DNA from: Candidatus Rhodoblastus alkanivorans
Lineage (GTDB): Bacteria > Pseudomonadota > Alphaproteobacteria > Rhizobiales > Beijerinckiaceae
NCBI RefSeq assembly: GCF_022760755.1
Contig: NZ_JAIVFP010000001.1
Span: 1,530,001 to 1,594,000 of the forward strand
Direction: 5' to 3'
DNA length: 64,000 nt
The notes under the pieces are model-generated. The model did not search any database, was not told the origin of the DNA, and saw only the letters and a list, made by a program, of their open reading frames with translations. Shown in pieces: positions 27,663-39,114 of this stretch. A program made the position numbers and the translations under genes. The first letter of the stretch is position 1, and each line of letters starts with the position of its first letter.

Positions 27663-27691
27663 CGGCCGCGGCGCTCATGCGCCGGCGGCCG
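27663..27691. terminator. GC-rich hairpin between convergent genes
   Basis: A 12-bp stem with one bulged G and a TCAT loop lies 14 bp after the methyltransferase stop and 19 bp after the cytochrome stop on the other strand. The T run is poor, so bidirectional termination is probable rather than certain. Confidence 0.6.
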
Positions 27692-27709
27692 CGCCTGTTT
27701 GCCGACGGT

Positions 27710-28192
27710 TCAGTTCGTCTTGGCTTCGTCGGCGGTGCGCTTGTCGAGATAGGCCTTGATCGCCCAGACGGCTTCCTGGGTGAAGACGCTACTGTAGCTG
27801 GGCATGGTCACCCGGCCCTCGCTGTTCTTGTGGCCCTCGAGCACGACGCCCTTGAAATAATCGTCGCTGTCCTTGAAGCAGGAGGCCTTTTCCTCCGCGG
27901 AGGTCTCGGTCACGCAGTCCTTGGCGATCTGCAGCAGATCGGGGGCCATGCCGCCGGCTTCGGCGTTCAGGCCATGGCACGCGGCGCAATTGTGATAATA
28001 GCCGACCGAGCCGATGGCGATCGCCTTGGCGTTGCCGCGATAGGGATTGGAATCGACCCAGGTCTTGCCGAGCGGCGGCAGCCCGGTCGTGTCCACGGGG
28101 TGCGGCGTCACGTCGCCATGGGCCATAACCTCGACAGAAGCCAGCAACAGGAAACCGGCGGCCAGCCCGGCCGCCCCCGTGATTTTACGCAT
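27710..28192 (-). CDS. pedF: PedF-like cytochrome c-550
   Basis: Periplasmic electron carrier for PQQ-dependent alcohol dehydrogenases in the PedF family. 160 residues: signal peptide ending SVEVMA, mature start HGDVTPHPVDTTGLPPLG, heme site CAACH, and two extra cysteines in DCVTETSAEEKASCFKDSDDYF that are typical of PedF and the related methanol-linked four-Cys cytochromes. A distal Met (RVTMPSY) is present. GGGGAGC precedes the start. No alcohol dehydrogenase gene is nearby. Confidence 0.82.
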   Translation of the reverse strand: MRKITGAAGLAAGFLLLASVEVMAHGDVTPHPVDTTGLPPLGKTWVDSNPYRGNAKAIAIGSVGYYHNCAACHGLNAEAGGMAPDLLQIAKDCVTETSAEEKASCFKDSDDYFKGVVLEGHKNSEGRVTMPSYSSVFTQEAVWAIKAYLDKRTADEAKTN

Positions 28193-28402
28193 AATGAAAG
28201 CTCCCCTGGCGATCGATCCCCGACGCCCGTTCTCCGTAAGCCAAGATCTATTCCGATACGCGCGCGACGGCGGCGATGTTGCGCTGCAATCGCCGCCGTC
28301 GCGCTGTCTGAATTTGGCCTCAATTGCGGTGAAATTGCGGGGACGTGCGGTCTAAGTACCTGTCATTTAGAACAATTTACACGCAGGAATCAGGGCTTTC
28401 GT

Positions 28403-28873
28403 TCAGCCGTTGAGTCGCCAGACGGCTAAATTCAGCACCGCCGCATAGCCGACCCACAAAGCGAGCGGCAGCAGGCACAGGCCGGCGAGACGGTCGAGGC
28501 GCCAGAACAGGATCGTCGTGGCGACGACCAATATTTCCTGCGGGATGATGTCGATCAGCCCGAGCAGGGGGCTGTGGGCGGCGAAAAAGGCGTAGCTCCA
28601 GATGACGTTGAGCGCGAGCTGGGCGAGAAAGACGCCGATGGCGAGGCTGCGGGCCTTCTGCTTCGGCTGGATCAGGATGCGCCAGAAGGCCAAAGCCATG
28701 AGGGCGTAGAGCAGGGTCCAGACGGGTCCGAACACGGCGTTGGGCGGGGTGAAAGAGGGCTTCGCCAGCCCCTCGTACCAGGGCGTGATATTGGGGATCG
28801 TCGCAAGCTGGCCGAGCAGCGAATCGAAAAAGACGAGGCCGACGGCAATGACGGCGGCGCGGCGCGGGGCCAT
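28403..28873 (-). CDS. tspO: TspO/MBR family tryptophan-rich sensory protein
   Basis: 156-residue integral membrane protein with five helices, binding porphyrins and other hydrophobic ligands; in phototrophic Alphaproteobacteria it modulates tetrapyrrole metabolism. Motifs: TPWYEGLAKPSFTPPNAVFGPVWT, LYALMALAFWRI, QLALNVIWSYAFF. The ATG at 28873 gives normal length but no Shine-Dalgarno; a TTG at 28939 overlaps the GtrA stop as TTGA and would add 22 residues, suggesting coupling to the upstream gene. Confidence 0.88.
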   Translation of the reverse strand: MAPRRAAVIAVGLVFFDSLLGQLATIPNITPWYEGLAKPSFTPPNAVFGPVWTLLYALMALAFWRILIQPKQKARSLAIGVFLAQLALNVIWSYAFFAAHSPLLGLIDIIPQEILVVATTILFWRLDRLAGLCLLPLALWVGYAAVLNLAVWRLNG

Positions 28874-28935
28874 GCCGGGAGCCGGATCGTGAGCCGGGCC
28901 GGAGCCGGGCGGCGGCAGAGTTTCGGGAGACGCTG

Positions 28936-29346
28936 TCAATGGCGGGTTCCGATCGCGGGACAGGCGCTCTGCGGCCGGAAGGTCCATTGGCGGTTGGCGC
29001 CGAAATTCCAGAACATCACCAGCCCGGTGGTGACCATTTGCGCCGGCAGATAGGGCGCATGCCATTCGACGACGAACAGGCGCATCAGGCCCCAGGTCAG
29101 AAAAAAGCCGACCGCCGACACGGTGAAGAAGCGCCATCCGGCTTCGACATGGGCGCGGTCGCTGGCGAAAGTGTGCCGGCGGTTGAGGACATAGGAGACG
29201 AGGCCGCCCAGGCAGAAGCCGCAGAGCGTGGCGGGGATGACGCGCCAATGCGCCAGCTCCTTGAGGGAGATCAAAACGGAATAATGAGTCGCCGTCGCGA
29301 TCGAGCCGACGATGAAGAAGGAGGAAAACTGACGGCGGAGCGACAT
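28936..29346 (-). CDS. GtrA family membrane protein
   Basis: 136 residues with four membrane helices (FFIVGSIATATHYSVLISL; VIPATLCGFCLGGLVSYVLN; FFTVSAVGFFLTWGLMRL; AQMVTTGLVMFWNFGANR) and the family motif YVLNRRHTF plus the terminal FGANRQWTF. GtrA-like proteins are thought to flip lipid-linked sugars for surface glycan modification. It reads into the tspO region with a four-base overlap if the TTG start of tspO is used. Confidence 0.9.
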   Translation of the reverse strand: MSLRRQFSSFFIVGSIATATHYSVLISLKELAHWRVIPATLCGFCLGGLVSYVLNRRHTFASDRAHVEAGWRFFTVSAVGFFLTWGLMRLFVVEWHAPYLPAQMVTTGLVMFWNFGANRQWTFRPQSACPAIGTRH

Positions 29347-29424
29347 CGGGCGGTTCCGGCTGAGCAGGAATTCCGAAAAGTGGTGGCCAATTTTCGGACA
29401 AAAATCCTGCTAATTCAAATGAAG

Positions 29425-29466
29425 CTGAGCATGCATTCGTTGGTTCGCCAACGAATGCATGCTCAG
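29425..29466. other. Perfect 19-bp inverted repeat with TTCG loop
   Basis: Bases 29425-29443 pair perfectly with 29448-29466 around TTCG. One arm overlaps the stop codon of the leftward cytochrome gene. No T run follows on either side within 15 bases, so it is not a classic terminator, though it could still end or stabilise the cytochrome mRNA. Confidence 0.85.
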
Positions 29467-29816
29467 CGTGGCGGCAAATGGGCGAAATAGGCGGCGAGGG
29501 CGCGCATTTCCTCGTCGGTCAGGTTGCGGCTCATATAGGTCATTTCCTTGTGCGCTCGCCGCCGGCTGTGGAAGGCGCGCAACTGATTGTAGAGATAGGC
29601 CTCGTTCTGCCCGGCGAGATTGGGAACTTCCGCGTCATGGGCGATGCCGTCGACGCCATGGCAGGCGGCGCAAGTCGCGACCATCGAGCCTTTGCCGACG
29701 GTCAGCTCACGCCCGCCGACGCCTTGCGCATGCGCCGGGACGCCTGCCGCAAGGGCGAGCAGAGCGACGAGAGCTGCGCGGCAGGAACCGTTCCAGGGGC
29801 ATTTCTGTTTTGTCAT
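29463..29816 (-). CDS. Class I c-type cytochrome, small soluble
   Basis: 117 residues: signal peptide (LVALLALAAGVPAHAQ), one heme site CAACHG, and a probable distal Met in EMTYMSRNLTDEEM, followed by the C-terminal helix ALAAYFAHLP. This is the cytochrome c553/c5-like layout, a periplasmic electron carrier. No Shine-Dalgarno is seen upstream of the ATG, and the first residues include two cysteines that may reflect a slightly wrong start. Its stop codon is embedded in the 19-bp inverted repeat. Confidence 0.88.
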   Translation of the reverse strand: MTKQKCPWNGSCRAALVALLALAAGVPAHAQGVGGRELTVGKGSMVATCAACHGVDGIAHDAEVPNLAGQNEAYLYNQLRAFHSRRRAHKEMTYMSRNLTDEEMRALAAYFAHLPPR

Positions 29817-30007
29817 TGTTCGAAATATGGCCTGAAGCCATTACCTTTCCTTGAAAATCCCCGGACGACGCGAAGGGCTCGCGCCGTCCGGGGGTTCACA
29901 GCGCTGCAAACTTACGCTAACAGGAGCGTCACATTCAGGCCGGGCGTCTCCCGACCGAAATCTCTCCCGTCGCGGGATGACAGCGGAGGACGCGCTCAGG
30001 CTTTCTT
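29817..30007. other. carB upstream region with long-range hairpin
   Basis: No gene is supported, although the carB frame stays open through it. CCCCGGACG at 29859-29867 pairs perfectly with 29885-29893, with further GCG/CGC pairing inside, and TCCCG-TCG-CGGGA forms a small hairpin near 29967-29979. Confidence 0.5.
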
Positions 30008-30030
30008 GGCCGAAAGTGCGGCCTTTTTTT
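30008..30030 (+). terminator. Terminator-like hairpin 97 bp before carB
   Basis: GGCCG (30008-30012), six-base loop, CGGCC (30019-30023), then seven T. In this place it is either a transcription attenuator of carB or the end of a short leader RNA. Confidence 0.65.
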
Positions 30031-30126
30031 GTGCGCGGCGCAAGGCCGCGCCGAAGCTCGGAAACAGCCTCCCGCGAGGGGCGCCTCGGGCGCGTCGCGG
30101 CCGAGGCAAAAGGTAAAGAGCGGAAA

Positions 30127-33450
<3,324 letters not shown>

Positions 33451-33522
33451 GGGAAGCTTTCCGGGGGGCGTTGACCTGCGCCCGCCTCTGTTCCATCATG
33501 AGGGTTCTTAAAACGAGCATGC

Positions 33523-33556
33523 GACGCGCCCCATCGGGCGCGTCTCGCGTTTTGTC
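33523..33556 (+). terminator. Hairpin after carB, probable terminator
   Basis: A perfect 9-bp stem (33523-33531 with 33536-33544) with a four-base loop, then TCGCGTTTTG. The T run is displaced by five bases, so strength is uncertain. Confidence 0.6.
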
Positions 33557-33642
33557 CCGGCGCCGCGTGAATGCCGTCGGGGTTTGTCGAAAGCTTCGCC
33601 GCCCGCGGCGAAGCGAGCCTTAGAATTTGAAAGAGTCGCAGG

Positions 33643-34116
33643 ATGGAAAAGCTGCCCATGACCGTCGCCGGATATGCGGCCCTCGAGGTGGAGCTGAAGC
33701 GCCGCCAGCAGGAGGAGCGGCCGCGCATCATTCAGGCCATCGCGGAAGCGCGGTCCCATGGCGATCTGTCGGAAAACGCCGAATATCACGCGGCCAAGGA
33801 GTCGCAGTCGCTCAACGAGGGCCGAATCGCCGAACTGGAGGACAAGCTCTCCCGCGCCGACGTGATCGACGTCAGCAAGCTCTCTGGCGGCACGGTGAAA
33901 TTCGGCGCGACCGTGACCTTGATCGACGAGGACACCGAACTGGAGAAGCGCTACCAGATCGTCGGCGACATGGAGGCGGACGTCAAATCCGGCAAGATTT
34001 CGATTTCCTCGCCGATTTCGCGCGCCCTGATCGGCAAGAAGGTCGGCGATTCGGTCGAGGTCAACACGCCCGGCGGCGGCAAGAGCTATGAAATCATGAA
34101 AATCGATTTCGTCTGA
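33643..34116 (+). CDS. greA: Transcription elongation factor GreA
   Basis: Rescues backtracked RNA polymerase by stimulating transcript cleavage. 157 residues, standard length: N-terminal coiled coil with the catalytic acidic tip [16 protein letters not shown], and a C-terminal FKBP-like domain ([41 protein letters not shown]). It follows carB, as in many Hyphomicrobiales genomes. A second in-frame ATG at 33658 gives the start MTVAGYAAL, also possible. Confidence 0.97.
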   Translation: MEKLPMTVAGYAALEVELKRRQQEERPRIIQAIAEARSHGDLSENAEYHAAKESQSLNEGRIAELEDKLSRADVIDVSKLSGGTVKFGATVTLIDEDTELEKRYQIVGDMEADVKSGKISISSPISRALIGKKVGDSVEVNTPGGGKSYEIMKIDFV

Positions 34117-34179
34117 CGCACTTTCCCGCGCGGAGGGTGGAATCGAAGGCGCGACAGAAACGCCGCCGCGACGCGCCCT

Positions 34180-34887
34180 TTACAGAATATCGGTCACCCT
34201 GCGCCAGCGCGCGGCGCTGACGGCGGGCTCGAGGCTGAACGCGCCGACGATATGTTCGAGCGCCAGCTCCCGCGGTTTGCCAGAGGTCACCTGGGCCGAA
34301 ATTTCGACGCGGTCGCTGCCCTCGATATTGACGCTGTCAAGCTGGCGCAGGTGAAGGTCGCCGGTCGAGAAATATTGCAGCATCCTGGCGCGGAATTCGG
34401 CCTCTTCATCCGAACGGCAAACGATCGCCACCAGATAGTAGGATTCGATCTCGGCGTTCTCGACGGGCTGGCGGTCGATCAGCGCCGTCAGCGGGCGCAG
34501 GACGAGGTTGACCGAAGCGATCAGGACCACCGTGAAGGCCGCCTGGGGCCAATAGCCGGCGCCTGCCAGCAGACCCACCGCCCCGGAGCACCACAAAGTC
34601 GCGGCCGTATTGAGCCCGCGCACATTGGCGCCCTCCTTCCAGATCACGCCGGCGCCGAGAAAGCCTATGCCGGAGACGACCTGGGCGGCGACGCGGGTGG
34701 GATTCTCATTGGCGAATTGCGCGGCGAAGACGACAAAAGTCGCGGCCCCGAGCGCCACCAGCGTATGGGTGCGCAGTCCGGCGTTGCGCTCGCGCCATTG
34801 CCGTTCGAAGCCGATGAGGGCGCCGCAGGCCAGCGCGGCGAGCAGGTGAAGCGCGTCGCCGATGAAATGTCCATTGACGGGAAGCAT
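34180..34887 (-). CDS. MgtC/SapB family membrane protein
   Basis: 235 residues. The first 135 form membrane helices with MgtC signatures ([65 protein letters not shown]). The last 100 residues are a cytoplasmic ACT-like domain. MgtC in pathogens limits ATP synthase and supports growth at low magnesium; chromosomal homologues in free-living bacteria have less clear roles. GGAAGGG precedes the ATG. It converges with greA. Confidence 0.92.
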   Translation of the reverse strand: MLPVNGHFIGDALHLLAALACGALIGFERQWRERNAGLRTHTLVALGAATFVVFAAQFANENPTRVAAQVVSGIGFLGAGVIWKEGANVRGLNTAATLWCSGAVGLLAGAGYWPQAAFTVVLIASVNLVLRPLTALIDRQPVENAEIESYYLVAIVCRSDEEAEFRARMLQYFSTGDLHLRQLDSVNIEGSDRVEISAQVTSGKPRELALEHIVGAFSLEPAVSAARWRRVTDIL

Positions 34888-35188
34888 TCAGGCCCTTCCA
34901 GCACAGGCGTCGCATGTCCGGCCGCCGCGTGGCGTTTTCGCGGATCGCGCGATCAATCGCGATTTCGATTGCCATTTTATGACAACAGCGGCGGGCGGCT
35001 CGGGAACGGGCGGCGGGGCTCCCGCCCATCGACGCAATTGCGTCTCACTTTTTCCATTGCCAAGGCGCAGGCTAAGACGATAATGCCCGCGGCGTCACGG
35101 TCGGCTCCCGCCTCTTGACGGCGGAAATCCCGTGAATTCTCCGAGAGTTCGGGCGATTTTTGCGCCCAGTGCAAGGAAGGATTTCCCC
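34888..35188. other. Divergent upstream region of the MgtC-like and DUF992 genes
   Basis: About 300 bp with no supported gene. A TTGACG at 35117 could be a -35 box for DUF992, but no good -10 box follows at normal spacing. Confidence 0.4.
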
Positions 35189-35698
35189 ATGAACATGCGT
35201 TCCGTCCTATTCGCCGTTTCCGTGGCGGCGCTTGCATTTTCCACTCATGTCGCTTCCGCCGACCAAGTGCAGGTCGGCACGCTGAATTGCGAGGTCGCCG
35301 GCGGTCCGGGATTGATCATCGCCTCGAATCGCGCTTTGGTTTGCCGTTTCACCTCGCAAGGCGGCCGTGTCGAGCATTATGCCGGCTCGATCACCAAGAT
35401 CGGCGTCGATCTTGGCGCGACCACCAAGGGCCTGTTGGCGTGGGCGGTGTTCGCGCCGACCAGCGCCCCGCCCCAGGGCGCGCTTGCGGGAAGCTACGGC
35501 GGTGTGAGCGGCGAGGTGACGGTCGGCGTCGGCCTGGGCGCCAATGTTCTGATCGGCGGCAGCGCCGATACGATCGCGCTCCAACCGGTGTCGCTCACCG
35601 CCCAGGAGGGTTTGAACGTCGCCGGCGGCGTGACGGGCCTGACGCTGGATTTCGTTCCGCCGCCTCCCCATCACCATCGCCGTCATCATCATTACTGA
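35189..35698 (+). CDS. DUF992 family exported protein with His-rich tail
   Basis: 169 residues: signal peptide ending HVASA, then the DUF992 domain (VQVGTLNCEVAGGPGLIIASNRALVC with the conserved Cys pair, YAGSITKIGVDLG, and a glycine-rich beta region). The C-terminus is PPPPHHHRRHHHY, a plausible metal-binding tail not universal in the family. AAGGAAGG lies 7-14 bases before the chosen ATG. Function is unknown; members are periplasmic and typical of Hyphomicrobiales. Confidence 0.9.
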   Translation: MNMRSVLFAVSVAALAFSTHVASADQVQVGTLNCEVAGGPGLIIASNRALVCRFTSQGGRVEHYAGSITKIGVDLGATTKGLLAWAVFAPTSAPPQGALAGSYGGVSGEVTVGVGLGANVLIGGSADTIALQPVSLTAQEGLNVAGGVTGLTLDFVPPPPHHHRRHHHY

Positions 35699-35788
35699 GC
35701 GATGCGCGGCCGGCGGGAATGGCAGGCTTCGGGACAGGTTCGAGGCGCAGACTTGCGCAGTTGGTTGACCTCTCCGAGGATATCCCCG

Positions 35789-36043
35789 ATGCGCATCCCC
35801 GTCTGCCTGCCCTGCTTCGCCTGTTTCGTCACCCTCATCGGTGTGGCGACGCCGTCGATCGCGCAAAATTATGCGCCGCCGGTCGCGAGTCCGCCGAGGT
35901 ACTCGCCGCCGGCCAACAATCCGCCGGCGAATTTTCCGCCGCCGCCGCAATATAATCAGCCGGTCTATCAGACCCCGACCTATTACCCGCAGACTTATTA
36001 TCCGAGCCAATATTACCCCCAGACCTATTATAACGGGAACTGA
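35789..36043 (+). CDS. Small secreted Pro/Tyr/Gln-rich protein
   Basis: 84 residues. A signal peptide (IPVCLPCFACFVTLIGVATPSIAQ) precedes a low-complexity segment of PPxx and TYYPQTYYPSQYY repeats. No domain is recognised. GAGG is seven bases before the ATG at 35789; the frame is open to 35702. It follows DUF992 in the same direction, so the two may be coexpressed cell-envelope proteins. Confidence 0.6.
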   Translation: MRIPVCLPCFACFVTLIGVATPSIAQNYAPPVASPPRYSPPANNPPANFPPPPQYNQPVYQTPTYYPQTYYPSQYYPQTYYNGN

Positions 36044-36139
36044 CTGGCTGGCCGCGCGGTCCGGCGGGATCGACGCTATTGACATTGCCTTTCGCCGCCC
36101 TCACGTCCCGGGGACGTGTTCAGCCGGGGAGGGCGCGCG

Positions 36140-36793
36140 ATGCGTCTCAATGATGATTTGACTTCGCGGGCGGCGGCGCACGCCGGCAGGTTGCCTTGGA
36201 CGCCGAGCCCGGCGCCGGGCGTCGAGCGGTGCATGCTGTTTCGCATCGGCGACGAGATCGCGCGCGCCACCTCTATCGTGCGCTTCGCGCCAAACAGCCG
36301 CTTTCCGGCGCACGAACATGGCGGCGGCGAGGAAATCCTGGTGCTGGAAGGCGTCTTTCAGGACGAAACCGGCGATTATCCGGCGGGCTCCTATCTGCGC
36401 AATCCGACAGGCACAGCCCACGCTCCGGGCTCCGACGCCGGTTGCGTCATCTTCGTCAAACTCTGGCAATTCCGGGCGGATGACCATGCCGTCGTGGCCC
36501 TGCCGCCCGAAGCCGGAACGTCGCGAAGGCTGCTGTTCGAAAATGCCAGCGAGCGCGTCTGGCAGGAAAACTGGGCGCCGGGGGCGGAGATCCGCCTGCC
36601 GAATCCGGACGGACTGGAAATATTTGTCCTTTCAGGCTCTTTCACCGAGAACGGCGAGTGTTTCGAGCGCTGGTCCTGGCTGAGGCTTCCACCGGCGCAG
36701 GCGCTCGGCGGCTTCGTGGGGCCGCAGGGCGTGCGGCTTTGGCTCAAGGCCGGCGCCCTGCTTCAGCCCAATGTCTGCGCGCTGGAGGCCTGA
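36140..36793 (+). CDS. ChrR-like cupin protein
   Basis: 217 residues with two cupin halves. The first holds the metal motif FPAHEHGGGEEILVLEGVFQDE (two His, Glu) and the later H in GTAHAPGS; the second half has degenerate ligands (ENWAPGAEIRLPNPDGLEIFVLSG). This resembles the C-terminal cupin of the anti-sigma factor ChrR, but the N-terminal zinc anti-sigma domain is absent, so it is a stand-alone cupin. GGGGAGGG precedes the ATG. No sigma factor gene is adjacent. Confidence 0.85.
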   Translation: MRLNDDLTSRAAAHAGRLPWTPSPAPGVERCMLFRIGDEIARATSIVRFAPNSRFPAHEHGGGEEILVLEGVFQDETGDYPAGSYLRNPTGTAHAPGSDAGCVIFVKLWQFRADDHAVVALPPEAGTSRRLLFENASERVWQENWAPGAEIRLPNPDGLEIFVLSGSFTENGECFERWSWLRLPPAQALGGFVGPQGVRLWLKAGALLQPNVCALEA

Positions 36794-36845
36794 GGCGCGA
36801 ACTTCGAGAACGCGAACAGCGCGAGGTCAAAGCGGAAGCGGCGGA

Positions 36846-36905
36846 TCATTTCAATTATTACAACCTAAGATTGTATTAATTAATATATTCAACTTATGAT
36901 CGATG
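36846..36905. other. AT-rich pocket before the small gene at 36934
   Basis: Some 60 bp are far richer in A+T than the surroundings (ATTACAACC to CTTATGATC). Probably the promoter region of the next gene; no single best -35/-10 pair can be chosen. Confidence 0.5.
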
Positions 36906-36933
36906 ATCTGACCGAAGCCGGAGAAGCGCGACG

Positions 36934-37146
36934 ATGGCGAAAGAATGGAAGGCGATGAGCCCCGACGAAAAGATCGAATGGCTTTACGCGGCGCTGCAAT
37001 CGCTCGAAAAGGCGATCGGCGCGGCGCAGGACGACCTTTCCGGCCTCTCGCGGCGCGTGGTCGAACTGGATTTGCAGCAGAAGTCGACCTATGAGTTGAC
37101 GAACGAAGTGGTCGCCACCGTGGAGCGAATCGACGCCGGCAGATAG
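36934..37146 (+). CDS. Small predicted coiled-coil protein
   Basis: 70 residues, soluble, mostly heptad-like helix (EWLYAALQSLEKAIGAAQDDLSGLSRRVVELDLQQ). CGGAGAAG precedes the ATG and an AT-rich putative promoter lies upstream, both of which support expression. It ends four bases before the stop of the convergent lepA gene. No function can be assigned. Confidence 0.65.
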   Translation: MAKEWKAMSPDEKIEWLYAALQSLEKAIGAAQDDLSGLSRRVVELDLQQKSTYELTNEVVATVERIDAGR

Positions 37147-37150
37147 GGCG

Positions 37151-38956
37151 TCAACTGTCCATCTTGAGGGCGGCGATAAAAGCTTCCTGCGGGATTTCGA
37201 CCTTGCCGAACTGCCGCATGCGCTTCTTGCCCTCCTTCTGCTTTTCGAGCAGCTTGCGCTTGCGGGTGACGTCGCCGCCGTAGCATTTGGCGGTCACGTC
37301 CTTTCGCAGGGCGCGGATGGTCTCGCGGGCGATGATTTTCGCGCCGATGGCCGCCTGGATCGGAATCTGGAACATGTGCTGCGGGATCAGTTCGCGCAGC
37401 TTCTCGCACATGGCGCGGCCGCGCGATTCGGCGCGGGTGCGGTGGACGAGCATGGACAAAGCGTCGACCGGCTCGCCATTGACCAGAATCGACATTTTGA
37501 CCAGATCGCCGGCGCGATAGTCGATGATCGTATAGTCGAACGAAGCATAGCCCTTGGAGATCGACTTCAGGCGGTCGTAAAAGTCGAACACCACTTCGTT
37601 GAGCGGCAGTTCATAGACCACCATGGCGCGCTTGCCGACATAATTCAAATCCACCTGAACCCCGCGCCGGTCCTGACATAGTTTCAGGACCGCGCCGAGA
37701 TAGTCGTCCGGGGTCAAAATGGTGGCCTTGATCCAGGGCTCATGGATCTCGGCGATCTTGACCACGTCGGGCATATCGGCCGGATTGTGCAGCTCGATCG
37801 TCTCGCCCGAGGTCATCATGATTTTATAGATAACCGACGGCGCGGTCGCGATCAGGTCGAGGTTGAACTCACGCTCCAGCCGCTCCTGAATGATTTCGAG
37901 ATGGAGCAGGCCCAGAAAGCCGCAGCGGAAGCCGAAGCCGAGCGCGGCGGACGATTCCATTTCGAACGAGAAGCTGGCGTCGTTGAGCCGCAGCTTGCCC
38001 ATGGCGGCTCGCAGGTCCTCGAAATCGGCGGCGTCTACCGGAAAGAGGCCGCAAAAGACCACCGGCTGGGCCGGTTGGAAGCCGGGCAGGGCTTCCACGC
38101 AGGGTTTCTTGTCGTCGGTGATGGTGTCGCCGACGCGGGTGTCGGCGACCTGCTTGATCTGGGCGGTGATGAAGCCGACCTCGCCTGGGCCGAGCTTCTG
38201 GACATCCTGCATTTTCGGGCGGAACACGCCGATGCGGTCGACCTCGTAATGGGCGCCTGTGCCCATCATCTTGATTTTCTGGCCCTTGCGCAGCTCGCCG
38301 TCGAAAATGCGCACCAGCACCACGACGCCGAGATAGGAATCGTACCAGCTGTCCACCAGCAACGCCTTGAGCGGAGCCTTTTCGTCGCCTTGCGGCGGCG
38401 GCAGTTTCCGGACGATGGCCTCCAGCACGAGGTCGATGTTGAGGCCCGTCTTGGCCGAGATCGGCACGGCGTCCGAAGCGTCGAGGCCGATGACTTCCTC
38501 GATCTGGGCCTTGATCCGGTCGGGCTCGGCGGCGGGCAGGTCGATCTTGTTGAGCACCGGCACGATTTCGTGCCCGGCGTCGAGCGCATGATAGACATTG
38601 GCGAGCGTCTGGGCCTCGACGCCCTGGGAAGCATCCACCACCAGCAGCGAGCCTTCGCAGGCCGCGAGCGAACGCGAGACCTCATAGGCGAAATCGACGT
38701 GCCCGGGCGTGTCCATCAGGTTGAGAATATAGGTCTGGCCGTCCTGGGCTTTATATTCGAGGCGCACCGTCTGCGCCTTGATGGTGATGCCGCGCTCGCG
38801 CTCGATATCCATCGAATCCAGCACCTGCTCGACCATTTCGCGTTCGGCCAGGGCGCCGGTCTGCTGGATAAGGCGGTCGGCGAGGGTGGACTTGCCATGG
38901 TCGATATGGGCGACAATGGAGAAATTGCGGATATTGTCGATCTTATGCGCGGTCAT
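37151..38956 (-). CDS. lepA: Elongation factor 4 (back-translocating GTPase LepA)
   Basis: Ribosome-associated GTPase that acts on stalled or misassembled ribosomes. 601 residues, standard: G1 AHIDHGKST (16-24), switch [10 protein letters not shown]3 DTPGHVDF, G4 NKIDLP, then domain II, EF-G-like domains III and V, and the LepA-specific C-terminal domain ([29 protein letters not shown]). The signal peptidase gene lepB often linked to it is not here. Confidence 0.98.
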   Translation of the reverse strand: MTAHKIDNIRNFSIVAHIDHGKSTLADRLIQQTGALAEREMVEQVLDSMDIERERGITIKAQTVRLEYKAQDGQTYILNLMDTPGHVDFAYEVSRSLAACEGSLLVVDASQGVEAQTLANVYHALDAGHEIVPVLNKIDLPAAEPDRIKAQIEEVIGLDASDAVPISAKTGLNIDLVLEAIVRKLPPPQGDEKAPLKALLVDSWYDSYLGVVVLVRIFDGELRKGQKIKMMGTGAHYEVDRIGVFRPKMQDVQKLGPGEVGFITAQIKQVADTRVGDTITDDKKPCVEALPGFQPAQPVVFCGLFPVDAADFEDLRAAMGKLRLNDASFSFEMESSAALGFGFRCGFLGLLHLEIIQERLEREFNLDLIATAPSVIYKIMMTSGETIELHNPADMPDVVKIAEIHEPWIKATILTPDDYLGAVLKLCQDRRGVQVDLNYVGKRAMVVYELPLNEVVFDFYDRLKSISKGYASFDYTIIDYRAGDLVKMSILVNGEPVDALSMLVHRTRAESRGRAMCEKLRELIPQHMFQIPIQAAIGAKIIARETIRALRKDVTAKCYGGDVTRKRKLLEKQKEGKKRMRQFGKVEIPQEAFIAALKMDS

Positions 38957-39114
38957 CCGCCGCAGATAGCAGGGCGGCCGCGCGAAAGGAAGGGCGCGCA
39001 GGCAAAAAACGCGCCCGCGCCGATCGCCACGCCCGGCGCGGCGCCGATAGGGAATTTTTCACCGGCGCCGCGTTACCATCGGCGACGCATTTCACCTGCC
39101 GGATCGCCGCCCCG

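Noticed and set aside
28874-29401. Long N-terminal extension of TspO through the GtrA gene
   Set aside because: The extension is the GtrA gene read in another frame.
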